Of a stretch of 64,000 nucleotides of DNA, positions 46,011 to 57,960 are shown in pieces. Every line of letters begins with the position of its first letter. Within the stretch, counting starts at the first letter, position 1. Under the pieces are notes generated by a model. It was not told where the DNA came from, did not search any database, and saw only the letters and a list, made by a program, of their open reading frames with translations. This DNA is from Gnetum montanum (taxonomy: Eukaryota > Streptophyta > Gnetopsida > Gnetales > Gnetaceae). The stretch is taken from positions 487,460 to 551,459 of the forward strand of contig MNCI01018059.1 of assembly GCA_015680685.1 (NCBI GenBank), given 5' to 3'. Made by a program: the position numbers and the translations under genes.

Positions 46011-49000
46011 ATGTTAATTGGGTTGGTCATGGTTTTTTAGCCAAGGGAGGAAGCATAACCACATGGATAGCTTTCTCCTCAGCTAGCATGTTTTCGTTAA
46101 CAAGAACAGATGCTAACATGTGAACCAAGGCCTCACGATCCACCGTAGAGGTCATGATTAAGTCATACAAGCTTAATGTTGTATTCTTTTGCTTCAAACC
46201 TTGTTTAACTTACAAAAGTGCATCTAGGAAATCTTGCCCATTATTTGGTTTTTTGTTCATCTTTGCTTCTTTAATACATCCTAAAAGGTGAATCTCTCGC
46301 AAAGGAGTGGGTTTAGATTGAATGACAAGTTTTGTTGGCTCAAAGGGCAGTGGTTGCATGCTACCCGTAGCCTTCGATGATGAAGTCATGGGCACAGTTG
46401 ATAGAGGGGTGGGCTTAGGGGGGGCCCAATGCAGTGCGCTCTCTAGCCAACTTATCAGCTAGGCATTATTCATGTTTCTTCAGATGGGAACATTATGATG
46501 TAGTTTTTATCATTGGACCTTGGGTTGCAAAGGGAGTTGTATGTTTAGACACCTTGATAACAAAAGGTACTTGAGTTGTTCTTGTAGTAGGTGATGTAGT
46601 CTTAAGCATAAAAGGTGGGGCTAATGTCCAAGGAGGGACTTTAATGAAAAATGGAGTTTGTGAAGTGGTTATTATCAAAACTACAAGGTTAAGGGAAAGT
46701 ACATGAACCACAAATGACTCATGTTGCAAGTCTACATTATCATCAATACCAATGCAATTTATAGTGTAACTTGCATTGTTGGCATTTAAAGGGTCTTTGT
46801 AAACATGCATCGATTGGTTTTCAGGTTGGACAAGATTACTCTCGTCCAATGCAAACTTACCCTGATCGATCATTCATTGAATATTATCTTTTAGTGCCAA
46901 GCAATAATTTGTGTCATGCCCATACACTTGATGATAATCACAAAAGTGCTCTAGTCTAAAGTTCTTAGGTACTAGTGGGTCATTAGGTGTAGCCACAGAG
47001 GGGTCATGAAGGACTTCACAATACCTCTAATGTCATTTAAGAGCCTCCTTTGATATTTTTTTATGTTGAATGTGCCTAGCTCCTAGCAATTGTTTTAAAA
47101 GCTCAGATGGCTTGATTGGTAAGGGAGGATATTTTGAACGGTCCTTGTGCTCAAAGTTTGGCCTTGCTGAAGTTTGGGTGGTAGTTGCTTGGCTAGTGCT
47201 GCTAGGGCCGAGTGTTGTGTTGGCTGTGGCATGAGTTTTAGATGTTTTATCGGATTGTTTACCCTTGTTGGTTTCATGGGCTATAATGGCCACTGTGGTT
47301 GTCATGGCTTTGCAACTCTCTTTTTCCTTCTTTGTGTGTGTATTTTTGTATGCTACATAGGTTGGATTCCTGCTAACTTCTATTGCATCTTGGATACTCT
47401 TGGTTTGAGCAAATGCCTAACTAAGGGAATGCGGAGCCAAGTAATATAGCTTGGATTTAATGAAATCATTTATGGCACCTTTAAAAATGGGTAGTAGATG
47501 GGCCTCGACGATTGGTTCAGAAATTTCATTTAGGGTAGCACTCCATCATTGTATGAACTTTTGCACAGACTCTAGTGGCTCTTGTTTGATGCTCATAAGT
47601 TGATCCAAAATGACTTTTGGATTTAGGTTGTACTTAAAGCAAGTCACAAATTGGCTTAACAGTTCCTCCAATGTTGATATTAAGGCATGGGGAAGCATGC
47701 AGTACCAGTCTAAGGCTTTACCTTTCAAGGAAATGACAAATACATGAATGATGGCATGAGGCCATGGTTGTAACAGTAAGGATTTAGACCTAAACATAAC
47801 TAGGTGGGCATTTGGGTCATCCTCTTTGTTGTATTTTATGAACTGGGGCAATTACACCCTAGGAGGCAACGTTAGTACAAGGAACAGTTGGACTAATTGG
47901 GTCATCCTGATAGAAGTCCATGACCTGGACTATTTCTGAGCTAATGACTTTAAGTCATTTAATTTTGTTATTAAGGGTTTGGATGAGCTGGAAAGCTTGG
48001 TCCAGACTTGGGGGTGTCATAGCGGGTTGTGGGGTTGCTAGAGTAGCCATCATCGGTGGCACTATTGGTATGGTTGCTAGTGCTACGAGGGGCATTGTTG
48101 AAATAGCTCCTGCAGGTGGTGTCACTTGAGTGGTTCACCACCTAGTGGGTGGTGTTGCTGGGGCAGCTACCGTTGGTGGAGCCATAGGGATAGTTACCTA
48201 CCCAGTCGGTGGGGTAGCCCACAGCCCCATGTTTGGTTGCACTACATGTGAAACTTGATACGCTTGGAGCTGCACGTAGTGTGACATTTGGGATAGTTGG
48301 ATGGTAGGGAAAGAAGTCATTGTCGTCCACCTTGCAGTTGAGGTTGGGTCTACTACTGGTGGTGGGACAACTATAGTTGAGGAGATAGAAGTAGAACCCA
48401 TGTGCAGTTGTGACGTAGGCACAGTGTGCACGTATGGCAACGTAGATGTCACAAACGTTGAGTATGGTACGTGGATAGATTGGAAAGGAAGGGTAACTGG
48501 GAATGAAATTGAAGGGCCTATGTGCTGATATGTTGAAAACATTGGGTGACTACTCATCACCAAAGAGAGTTTGGGCTATGGCAATGTCGTGGCAGTAGAA
48601 AAGGATGTAGAAGATAGGAGTTGGTGTGATCGAAAGACAAAGGTGGAAGGGATAGCCGTGGTGTAGATCGGGCTGCCACCTTCAGAGTGGGAGTCCAACT
48701 CCTCTTGCCCATATTGAAAGGGTTCATTGTAGTGGGACGTTGTGTCCTGTTCTCTTGACCTACTTACTTGCACCAGTTGGTTTAACACCCATTGATACAT
48801 TTTGATTAGTGGGATAATGGCATCAGGAGCAGGAATGAACTCCCTCCCATTTTGGTGGATGACCTCGAAGTTATATTTTTCTTCGAATTCTTGATAGTCT
48901 AATGGTAGATTCACTTGGGCTTTTTCACACAGAAAATTGTATCCCTCTTTGTCTTGGAGCAAACGTTTAGGGGATTACTGTCATAGTTTAAGGGACTGTT

Positions 49001-49106
49001 GTAGTACCCATGGTGGGCTGGGTGGTCGCTAAAAATCTATCATGGGTGAAACAAAGTGAGGCACCTCCAAACTCAAGGTAGGAACTATAGTGGTAATAGG
49101 ATTCAT
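46011..49106 (-). pseudogene. gag: Element D gag, broken
   Basis: The start at 49106 is supported because E has the same MNP start at 54201 and the same downstream block (QDKEGYNFLCE... FEVIHQNGREFIP against CDEERYNFLCA... FEIIHWNGMDFLP). A Ser/Thr/Pro-rich linker follows (48198-48700). A Retrotrans_gag-like capsid block lies at 47546-47860: QFIKYNKEDDPNAHLVMF, ALDWYCMLP, FVTCFKYN, PLESVQKFIQ. A charged region (46200-47305) leads to protease. Two or three frameshifts and several stops are present. No clear zinc knuckle is visible. Confidence 0.82.
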
Positions 49107-49632
49107 TTTTTTTATTATGAAAAAGGTAGAAATAGGACAGAGATGTGTAAGAAACAGTTGCAAACAACGCATTTTTTACGCTAAGCGATTGTAGCTAAAA
49201 ATCGTAAGAGAGGAAGGCTGAAACTAGGTATGCTTGGAAGTGTTAGAAACTAGTTTCCTTCACTATTACGCCTACTATGCTAACAGGGTTGCTACGCCGC
49301 ATAAGACGTAGGCAGTGTAACACAATGGGTAGCATATCACAATGTTGCATAATGTAGTAGATAGTGTAATGCAGTGGACAGTGTAGGAACTGCTACATTG
49401 ATAGGGACACAAGCAGTGTAACATAGTGGATGATTTTGGGGCTTTCGTCCCACAGGATTCTAAAGGAACTGCCGACTAGGACCGATCTATACCAACCAAT
49501 GTGCAGGTACCCACAGGGGTGTCACGTCTACGCTAGCTGGGTGCTAGTAGCAAGGTACAGAATGCATGCAGGACTATCCATGGAGCAAAGAAGGAACACA
49601 ATGGTTCAGGCCCTCCTTCTAGCACAAAAAAC
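49107..49632 (-). promoter_or_regulatory. Element D 5' leader with primer-binding site
   Basis: Directly next to the LTR, the reverse strand reads TTTTTTGTGCTAGAAGGAGG (about 49612-49632), matching TTTTTGGCACTAGAAGGAGG in E. The latter has the TGG needed to pair with a tRNA 3' CCA. I do not know which tRNA. The rest of the leader aligns with E 53761-54200. Confidence 0.75.
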
Positions 49633-51862
49633 TATTACAGCTGAAAATGTTAATGGCTAGAACACCAAGAGGTTACTAGGCATACAGCCTAACCCTGGAT
49701 CCATGCCAGGGCCAGGCTAGAGAAAACGGAAATGGGGTGCCCTGAATGGTCTAGTCAATCAAATAAGGACTTACATGGTGTACAATAACCTTTTGTAAAC
49801 AATGGTTTTAAAGATGTTACACATTGAGATTAAGATGAAGAAAATTATAGCACACAGAACAGTAAAAGCATAATAGAGTATATAGTTGAGCAATAAACAT
49901 GAACCGATACATAATGATGCAAAATATAGTGAAATGAAATGAAATGAGCTTAAGTGAGAGAATGCACCACCCAAAAATTGGGGGATTTGATCTTTTTTTG
50001 GCTGAAGAAGGTGTACAATTGGTGTGCAATACTAGACAAGCATAGCTTACAATGTAATGGTATGGTCATAACTCCTGAACTGCTGCCAATGGCCTACTAA
50101 TAGGAATTGATGAATCGGTGCTTGCTAGGCTATTATGCTGGGTTGAGGAGAGACCCAGAAGGTGTTGGTGTAAGGATTTGTTGTTCATTAACCTTTTGCT
50201 TGTCAATCTCTTTGCCAAAGCCAATTTCCAGAAAGCCAAATGCCAAAATGCCAATCTCCAATCGCAAAAAAGCCAAGTCAAAAAGCTAATCTTCAAAAGC
50301 CAACCCTTTGAACATTGTTTGTTGGAGTATTTATAGGGCCAAGAGCGGGAGAGAGATGTGGTTTGGACACCATGTGTCCTAGGTCCCACATGGCATGAAT
50401 TGTGGATGTGTCATACTACTGTGTAATGCTATGCTGTAGTGTTATGCTGATGTGCTACACTGCAGTGTTATGAGGCTGGACGTGAAACCTATTAAGTTGT
50501 GACCATACCATTCAAACTAGATGTGCCATAATCCAAGGGACTACCATGTTTTTACAAAAAATGCCAATATCAAATGCAAATTGGAGCCTACGCTCTAGGA
50601 CTACATCTTCCCTACTCCTGCAAGTAGTGTTAAGTGTAAGGACAACTTTGGGAATCAATTGGGGGGATGCAACAGAAAGAAAACTACTGATCTTTTCCGT
50701 CGAGAAGATGTTGGAGCAGAAATGATCACTACCAACCAAGTTCTAGAGCTGTTGGAGATGTCTTGATTCATCTTCACAAGTGTTACACTACTTATGCTAC
50801 CCAACGTAGTGGTGTAGTGTGAATGCCCACATGCTACACTGTGCTACATTGTGTAGCATAGCAACCAGGTTTGAGATAAATCTTGCTCAAAAACTGAAAA
50901 TACCCCTCTAAGGCCTAGTTAGGCAAGCAACTTCAGTAATTGGAAACCTTGCTTTTCATGTTGAAAGGCCCTAAGACTTACACATTTCATTCTTAGGACA
51001 CTTTTGGGCTTTGTGTCCTTGCTATGCTATGCAGTGTAGCAGCTAGTGTGACATGAATTCTTGCTTGGTTTGCAATTCTTTGTTAAGAAACATTGCTTGG
51101 GACCCAAGGGCGAAGTGGGACAAGTAGTCTTGGAGGTCGGAGCATGGCCAAGTGAAAACCTTTTGCTAGGGCAACTTGATGGAGAACCTTCATGCATTCT
51201 AACCCTACTAGGCTGTGCTACGCTACAGCATACGCTATGTAGCGTAGCACAACGTAGCACTGAGTTTGGCTTAAATTTTGACACACTTTACAAAAATTTT
51301 ATCATGGGATGTTAGTCATGTTCTAGGGTGGCAATAGAACAAGCATTTTTGATGGTCTAAGCATGGGCAATTTTGTTTACTTTGTCAAAACAATCTAAGC
51401 GGAAGTATTGTCACACTAGAACCCTACTACACTGTGCTATGCTATGTAGCGTAACACTCAAATGGAGATGATTTGTGATGAAATTTGCCACATTCTCCTG
51501 TGTTATGTTGATCATGCTTCAAGGATGAAGCAGGGTAGGTATCCTAGAGGGCTGAATCATTGTCAACTGCATCTTTGGTGTCTAATCAGTCACCACTAGG
51601 CCTACTACGTTGTGCAATGTAGTGTAGCATAGTAGGTCTTGCAATTAGAAACCTTGCCAAACTATTTAGTCCATTCTAAATACCTTTGATAGCTCCTAGC
51701 ATGGGGCCTAGGTAGACCATCAACCGGGTCATGTGTCAGGCTGGGCAAGCTAGAGAGTGTAGCAAGCCTGTCAGCCCAAGAGATAGAAAATTTATCGGAT
51801 TGTACGGTCTACCTCTAGTGCCTCTTTCATGCAAACTGGCTTCATGGATGGATGCTACATTG
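49633..51862 (-). mobile_element. 5' LTR of element D (reverse), U3 truncated
   Basis: 2.2 kb, aligning with 35305-37530. Reversed TATA at about 50329-50338. The alignment ends near 51810-51862, about 160 bp short of the full U3, where the inverted LTR of E begins. Confidence 0.85.
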
Positions 51863-53738
51863 AAATAGTTTAGCAAATTTTCTATTCTCTAGGTTGTGAA
51901 GCTTGCTATGCTCTCTAGCTTGCTTAGTTGGATACATGTCCCGATTGTCAGTCCACCTAGGTGCCAAGCTAGGAGTTGCAAAAGTACTTTGGATGGACTA
52001 AACAGTTTAACAAATTTTTTATCTTGCACCTAGTATGCTCTACTATGCTACACAACGTAGATAGCATAGCAGACCAGGTGGGACCAAAATTTTTCTAAGT
52101 GTTGGACCGAACATGGAAGGTGTGTTTCACAATTTTTTGACTTCCAAGGATGCATGTCCTGTTGCATCCTCAGAGTGTGATTAGTGTGTCATGGAAAAGC
52201 ATGGCAGATTTGACAAAATGTATGCAAATCTGGGTGCTACACTGCATAGTGTAGCACAATATAGCAGGGTGAAAACTCTAAAAAGTATCCCAAAAATGAA
52301 ATGAGAAGGCATCAAGCTATGCTAACATGGAAGATGCATTTTTAATGGTTACTAAAATTACTTGTCTCATAAGATTTTAGAGTGGCATCTTCAATTTTGG
52401 AAAAATTCCTTGAGAAATGGGTGCTATGCTATGCTATGCTATGTAGCGTAGCATAGCGTGGTAGTGTAGTAGCGTAGCATAGCGTGGTAGTGTAGCAGCA
52501 TAGCAAAGCATGGTAGCGTAGCACAATGTAGTAGTGTAGCACGCCAAACTGCAAAATTTTTAAAGTGTTTACACTACACTTCATCACACTGGGTAACGTA
52601 GGTAGCATGACACTTGGAAAAGTACCTTTGAATGCCTCTAAAAGCTTTTAGAATTTGGCATCAACCCTCAGTTTGGCTCTGGCATCTCTTTGACAGTCAT
52701 GATCAACAATTTGTTTTATTTTTATGCCCCTTGTTAATCCCAAAGTTGTCACTACGCTTGGCCCTACTTGGAAGAAGAGGGGGAAGACATAGTCCTGGAA
52801 CGTAGGCTCCAAGTTGTACTTGTTTTGGGTATTTTGTAGGGACTTGGTAGTCTTTCAGATGTTGGCACATGTGGTCCAAGCAATATGGTCATAGTTTGAC
52901 AGACTTTCAGTTCCTATCCTTGTCCTGTAGAGTGTAGCACTATTAAGCTTGGCACTTTGAGCATAGCCTGAGGACGTAGCACATTCAGGTTCATGCTAAG
53001 TGGGCCCTAGAACATGTGGCCTCCAATCCACATCTCCTGTTAGCCCTCACTCTATAAATATCCCATTAATTGGCATTCTAAGGGTTGGCTTTCGTTGGCT
53101 TTTTGTAGTCAACTTCGGTAGGAGATTGACGAGCAGAAAGGTGATGAGCGGAAAATCCCAGCATTAGAGCCTTCCAAATCTTCATCCCACTCCAGCACCT
53201 GAATGTGACACCTGCCCAGGCATAGCATAGCAACTCTTAGACCAAAAAGCATCAACACCTCTATGCCTATCAACACCATGTTTGCAACACTCTAGAGAGT
53301 GTGACCATATTACCCTGCTACCCAGTTGTTTCTATCTGCATTGCACACTAGTTGTATACATCATTTAATTAAAAGCCACATCCCCCAATCTTGGGGTGAT
53401 GCATTTCTTCACTCGCACTCTCATTTCATTCTTTTATTATAGTATTTTAAACTATTAGTGTATCTATTTCTCTATATTATCATATGCACCTACGCTCATA
53501 TTGTCTCATTGTTATACATGTTGCACTCCTACTTATGTTGAACTCTTATACGTTACACTTAAAAATCATTATTTATGAATGGTTATTTGACACCACGTAA
53601 GTCCCTGATTGATTGACTAAATCGCTTAGGGCACCCCATTTTCGTTTTCTCCAGCATCGCCCTCCTACAGACTTGGGGTTAGGCTGTGCACTTGACAACC
53701 TCTTGGTGTTCTAGCCATTGACGTTTTCAGACACTACA
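51863..53738 (+). mobile_element. 5' LTR of element E, U3 truncated
   Basis: 1.88 kb, ending TTTTCAGACACTACA. TATA TCTATAAATA at 53051-53060. U3 includes a dense GCTATGCTATGTAGCGTAGC cluster (52425-52545). It is the reverse complement of the D LTRs for most of its length. Confidence 0.85.
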
Positions 53739-54200
53739 GTTTTTGGCACTAGAAGGAGGGCATGGACCTCTGTGTCCTTTCTATGCATGATAGGTAGTCC
53801 CACATGCCTTTTGTGCTTCCTTGCTAATGTAAATGTAACACCCCTGTGGACCTAATACGGTGGTAGTTTGATCACAGGCTAGCGCATGGGTTGTTTACGT
53901 TTTGGTTGGTGTAGTCAGGTCCTAGTTGACGGTTCTCGTGGAACCCCACAAGATAAAGAGCTGAAAATGGTGTATTGCGTTAAACTCTATGTTCCATGTA
54001 GCGTAACACATGTAGTGCAAAATGTATAGCATAACAAGTGTAATGTAACACCCTTTCAGTGTGAGTCCTATCTAGCATAGCAAGTGTAGCAGCGTAAACC
54101 ACTACTTTTTCAATGTTTTCAGACTTTTCTATTTCTGGCTCGCTCTCTATGTAGCTCACCTATTTCTTTATTTTTCACATCTTTTTGACACAGTAAAGAA
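53739..54200 (+). promoter_or_regulatory. Element E primer-binding site and leader
   Basis: TTTTTGGCACTAGAAGGAGG (53740-53759) directly follows the LTR. The remaining leader matches the D leader, for example 'aacacccctgtgg'. Confidence 0.78.
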
Positions 54201-54475
54201 ATGAACCCACCCAACACCTCAGTCACCAACTTAAGCTTGGGGATGGACCATCTCTTGCAACATGCAATGGACCCTTTGCAACCACCTAACCTAGTGCGGA
54301 TACCATGGCAGTCTCTTTGACTACAACATTAATCGCTTGAATGTATGGCTTGTGATGAAGAGCGATATAACTTTCTATGCGCAAGGATCCAAGAGGATCT
54401 CTCATTAGACCATCAGAAATATGAAGAAAAGCATAAATTTGAAATTATTCATTGGAATGGGATGGATTTCCTTCC
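54201..54475 (+). pseudogene. Element E gag N-terminal fragment
   Basis: ATG at 54201 (MNPPNTSVTNLSLGM), two stops before 54345, then MACDEERYNFLCA to WNGMDFLP, homologous to gag of D. It is cut at about 54475. Confidence 0.82.
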
Positions 54476-54564
54476 TACTATATCATCTGCAAATAGCATA
54501 TACCAGGGGATTTCATCTTGTATTTCCTTTGTTGATTCATCCATACTAATAGCAAATATAACTT
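54476..54564 (-). mobile_element. LINE (L1-like) reverse-transcriptase fragment
   Basis: In reverse the 89 bp read SYIFAISMDESTKE, then DEIPWYMLFADDIV, the FADD active-site block of plant L1-like ORF2. It is fused to the gag of E on one side and a SINE-like tail on the other. Confidence 0.8.
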
Positions 54565-54616
54565 ATGGGTTCAATTTTCGTGAGCAATGCTGAGTTATAA
54601 AGTTTTAATTGGACTA
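54565..54616 (+). repeat. SINE-like 3' fragment
   Basis: 'GGTTCAATTTTCGTGAGCAA' with 'tgagttataaagttttaatt' is shared with 54850-54905 and 60590-60640. It starts exactly where the LINE fragment ends. Confidence 0.45.
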
Positions 54617-54829
54617 GATATCTTGAGCTATACCTATGCTTCTATTATTATGTAGATCCACATCAATTTGGAATTTAGAATAAAAAGAAAAGAAAAACTT
54701 GTATTATAATTTAAATAAATGTTACAAGGTTCAACTTGTTAATGATATTTTCATGATATACCATTTCATATAAAGTATAAGCAATCCTCTCCAACATAAT
54801 ATTTTATATAATTAAAATTTTTTGTGGTA
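54617..54829. other. AT-rich sequence, nothing recognised
   Basis: No ORF or repeat family can be named. Confidence 0.4.
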
Positions 54830-54910
54830 AGTCTCTTGATTTGGAAGCTCCAGGCTATGGATTTGATTCTAGTATGCAATGCTAAGTTATAGAGTTCTAA
54901 TTTGAGTATT
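54830..54910 (+). repeat. SINE-like element
   Basis: 'TGGTAAGTCTC...TTTGGAAGCTCC...GGATTTGATTCTAG' resembles tRNA boxes A and B as in plant SINEs. Near-copy at 60545-60640. Confidence 0.5.
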
Positions 54911-55113
54911 AATAATACAATATGTATGAGCTCCTAGAGTCACCTCCGCTCATTTAGCAAGGTAGGTCTTATCACAAAATATATCTTATGATACTATTGA
55001 AATGTTGAACCCATAAGTCTAATCATTCGAGTTAGATGATCATTACTAACCAATCCATCTCTCTTTAACCAATTAATAAAGTCAAATTTTAAGATCATAC
55101 AACATCAAAGTAA

Positions 55114-55921
55114 TGATGTTGTTGATTCGATGTTGCTTCATGTGATACATCATCATTGATACGATTTCTCAAGATGTGTGCTAGCCTATAAATACAACAC
55201 TTGGGCACATTGTCCAACACACAATTCATTCACCTAGTAACTAGACTCTTGTAGTTTTATTTTGTGCACTTAGATTTAGCAATTAGATGTGTGAATACCC
55301 ATAGTGTAGTGTGACTTAGTGAATGGAATCTTTGTTCAAACATCTTGTACTTGGGCACAAGTGTGATCAAAACTAAAGATCGAGCTATTTCTCACTATTG
55401 CAGCATTCTCCTAGACTACTATTTTACATAGAATAATGTTTCTTATTTCCTAGCTAATGTTTTACTTTCCTAGATCACTTTACTTTTACTCATTTATATT
55501 AAGCAGAACGAGTATGACTAATTTTAAGCACTTAAGCATAATCATTTGGTAAGCCCAATAGTGTTATTGCTTGGTGTGCTCAATAGCATAGCACTTGGTA
55601 ATCCAATGATGGTTATCTGAAGCCCAAGGTGTGTACAAAAAATCAGGAACAATTACTCATTACATAGACTAGATAGATTTAAAAACCATTTCCATTTTCC
55701 TCATGTTCACTAGGAGTAATAATGACCAATCAACATTAGTTATCATATACCCCATGGTGAGCTAAACCATACAATTAGACTTCACTAGCTTCATGTGGGA
55801 AGGCAATAGTTATGAACTTAAACCAATTGCTAGCATATTAACATTGCCTCATCCACAATTATGATCGGGCCATGCATAAACACTCGTGACTTGGATGGTT
55901 GGTTGTTGGATTGCTTCATCA
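55114..55921 (+). mobile_element. 5' LTR of element F
   Basis: The end GCTTCATCA at 55921 and TATA CTATAAATAC at 55186-55195 are clear. The start is set at TGATGTTG by comparison and could be a few bases out. Seven bases separate the end from the PBS, unlike the other copies, so the LTR may extend to 55928. Confidence 0.65.
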
Positions 55922-55928
55922 CTGATTA

Positions 55929-55947
55929 TTGGCACCATTGCTAGGGA
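55929..55947 (+). promoter_or_regulatory. Primer-binding site of element F
   Basis: TTGGCACCATTGCTAGGGA, two C-to-T and one G-to-A changes from the tRNA-Asp-type site. Confidence 0.8.
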
Positions 55948-56078
55948 ATGTGTCATTGTATGCTAAGTAATTGATTTTATAAAGTTCGTTGAATTAGGAA
56001 TTCAAAGTTGAAATCTATAATCCTTTAATCATTCTAAAAAATTAAGAAGACTTAACCAAAATATTTGAAAATCACATC

Positions 56079-57425
56079 ATGACTTCAATCAAAGATAAAT
56101 CACCACTTTCTAAAGAATCAAAAATAGGAAATAATAGAGTAAGTGATGAAGGAGATTGGAGTATGCCAATGCAAGTAAGGATTTCATATGCTCATCATGA
56201 TCCTTATTGTCCCTACTTTACCTTCATCTTTCACCTGAATGGGCAACTAAGGCGGAGAGATCTTCAAGGTAACATTGTTCTACCCCCATAGTGTTTAGTG
56301 CCCATCATGGTTCAAACTGCTCTTAGGGGAATGAACCTGAGTGATGCACTTGAAGGGTATCATGTGACCAAACATATGAAAAGGCCCTATGAGCCCACTG
56401 AAGAGCAATTAAGAAGAGATACTATTATGAAAACCAAACATGAGCAAAACAAAGAAAAGAAAATCAACTCTCATATTGTCCTAGGAGAGCTTTATGGTGA
56501 TGCATTCATCACTAAACAACTCTAATAGAATCATGAAGTCCATTTGCAAACACCTATCATTTGATTGAAGGAATCTATCGAGGTTTAGTTATGTTCTACT
56601 ATAGTAGAGACACCTAGAAGGAAGGCAACAGACTCAAAGTATAAGCAGGACTCAAGGCCAAGAGTTTCTACTAGATCTCATAAAGAAGAATACCAAAGTC
56701 TCAGAAGGAGGACAAGTTGTCACCATTCTCCTACCACCTAATCCTCATCCTCACAATTGTTAGTGAACTCTGATAGAAGGAGAAAGAGATATTGAGACCA
56801 TGACAAGGAGGAAAGAATGGCTCATGATCATCATGACCATCTCCCAAGGCACTTTGATGAAGAGGATGAAGACTATGAACAAAGAATACATAGGGATAGG
56901 AAAGAACATAGAGAAAGGCATTAGAACTAAAGGGAATACCATACAATAGAGCTCATAAATCCAATTATGATGATGAACTCCTATTGGCTACTCAAAGTAT
57001 GATCAACATTAGGAAACCTATTTATATCCCAACTAGGTAGATAAAGAACAACCGTATCAAATGGCTTAACATGAACAATATGCCCATATTTGAGGGTGGT
57101 TATAATGCTAATCCTCAACATAACCTTCAAGAATTTCATGATGCCTATGCCCTATAAAATATTTAAAGTGATTGGTAGAAACTAAAGTTATCACCAAGGA
57201 CACTTGTAAAAGAAGCTAAGAGTTGGTACAAATCACTTGAATCAAAATCAATTAGAAGATGGAACACCATGCTAGAGCTCTTTAGTGACAAAGATTAAAC
57301 CTATTCTCAAGTGTCCAATTTATGGAAACAAATCCAAGGATGGAAGTAAGAGATTCATGAATCCCTTGATGCAGCAATGGGTAGGTATTATTCATAATTG
57401 CACTAGTGCCCAAGCCATCATACAG
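56079..57425 (+). pseudogene. gag: Element F gag, broken
   Basis: ATG at 56079 gives the shared N-terminus (DPYCPYFTFIFHLNGQLRRRD), and codons to 56525 match B (MNLSDALEGYHV...). The capsid-like block is at 57050-57400 (MNNMPIFEGGYN, KLSPRTLVKEAKSWY, QIQGWK, LDAAMGRYY). The zinc-knuckle region has been deleted. It retains the Trp lost to a stop in B at 8657. Confidence 0.82.
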
Positions 57426-57960
57426 AGATGTAGAGTTCCAGGTATCACATACAATGATAATGGATTCAATAGTGTGCAAAGGATATGGGCCATCAAATAG
57501 AAAGATACCAAGGAATGTAATAAATGTATAGAAGAAATATTTGTGCAAAAATGTCTATATGTGGCAGCCACATAATAAGAAGGCACCCAGTGGCTGCTCA
57601 TAGATAAAGAAACTAAATCCAACAAATACATGAAACTAGCAAATCAAATTGATGGTTCCTACATAGAAGAAGTCGATAAGCTAGAGCAGTTAAGGAAAAG
57701 GCAATCCTACCCATGTATAAGTTAGAAAGAAGAAACAGACAAGGGACAATTAGAGATCCCAGACACCATATATCTAGAACTATTGGAATTAAAAGCCAAC
57801 ATTAGGATATTCTTTCCTAAATAATAAGAAGCCGATAATAATCAACACTAACTTAAAAGAAGAACAAAAGAAGAAGTTTCTCAAAGTAGTTAACAAATGG
57901 CCAATAGCATTCATGTGGTCTTATGATGAGATCACCAACATTGATCCATGAATCTACCAA
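57426..57960 (+). pseudogene. Element F protease end and linker
   Basis: RVPGITYND...VQRIWAIK is the last part of protease. QWLLIDKETKSNKYMKL, then QLEIPDTIYLELLELKANI follow as in B and C. The homology ends near 57960. Confidence 0.75.

Larger units (their letters stand above)
35305..51862 (-). mobile_element. Element D: Tat-family retrotransposon lacking RT and integrase, with an antisense gene
   Basis: Reverse strand, nested in the gag of C. It has a 3' LTR (35305-37691), PPT, tandem arrays, an antisense gene (about 41840-44917), protease, gag, PBS and a 5' LTR (49633 to about 51862, U3 truncated). There is no trace of RT, RNase H or integrase. The total of about 16.5 kb is normal for Tat elements only because of the long LTRs and insert. 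Mobility would have needed enzymes from a relative such as A. Confidence 0.85.
51863..54475 (+). mobile_element. Element E: Tat-family fragment, 5' LTR, leader and start of gag
   Basis: Forward copy of the same family as D, arranged head to head with it. It keeps an LTR (51863-53738), PBS, leader and 90 codons of gag, then stops at about 54475 in a LINE fragment. There is no pol and no 3' LTR. Confidence 0.85.
55114..57960 (+). mobile_element. Element F: truncated Athila-like retrotransposon
   Basis: 5' LTR (about 55114-55921), PBS, gag, then a deletion that joins capsid to the end of protease near 57420, then the post-protease linker to 57960, where it stops before RT. No 3' LTR was found. 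Confidence 0.8.
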
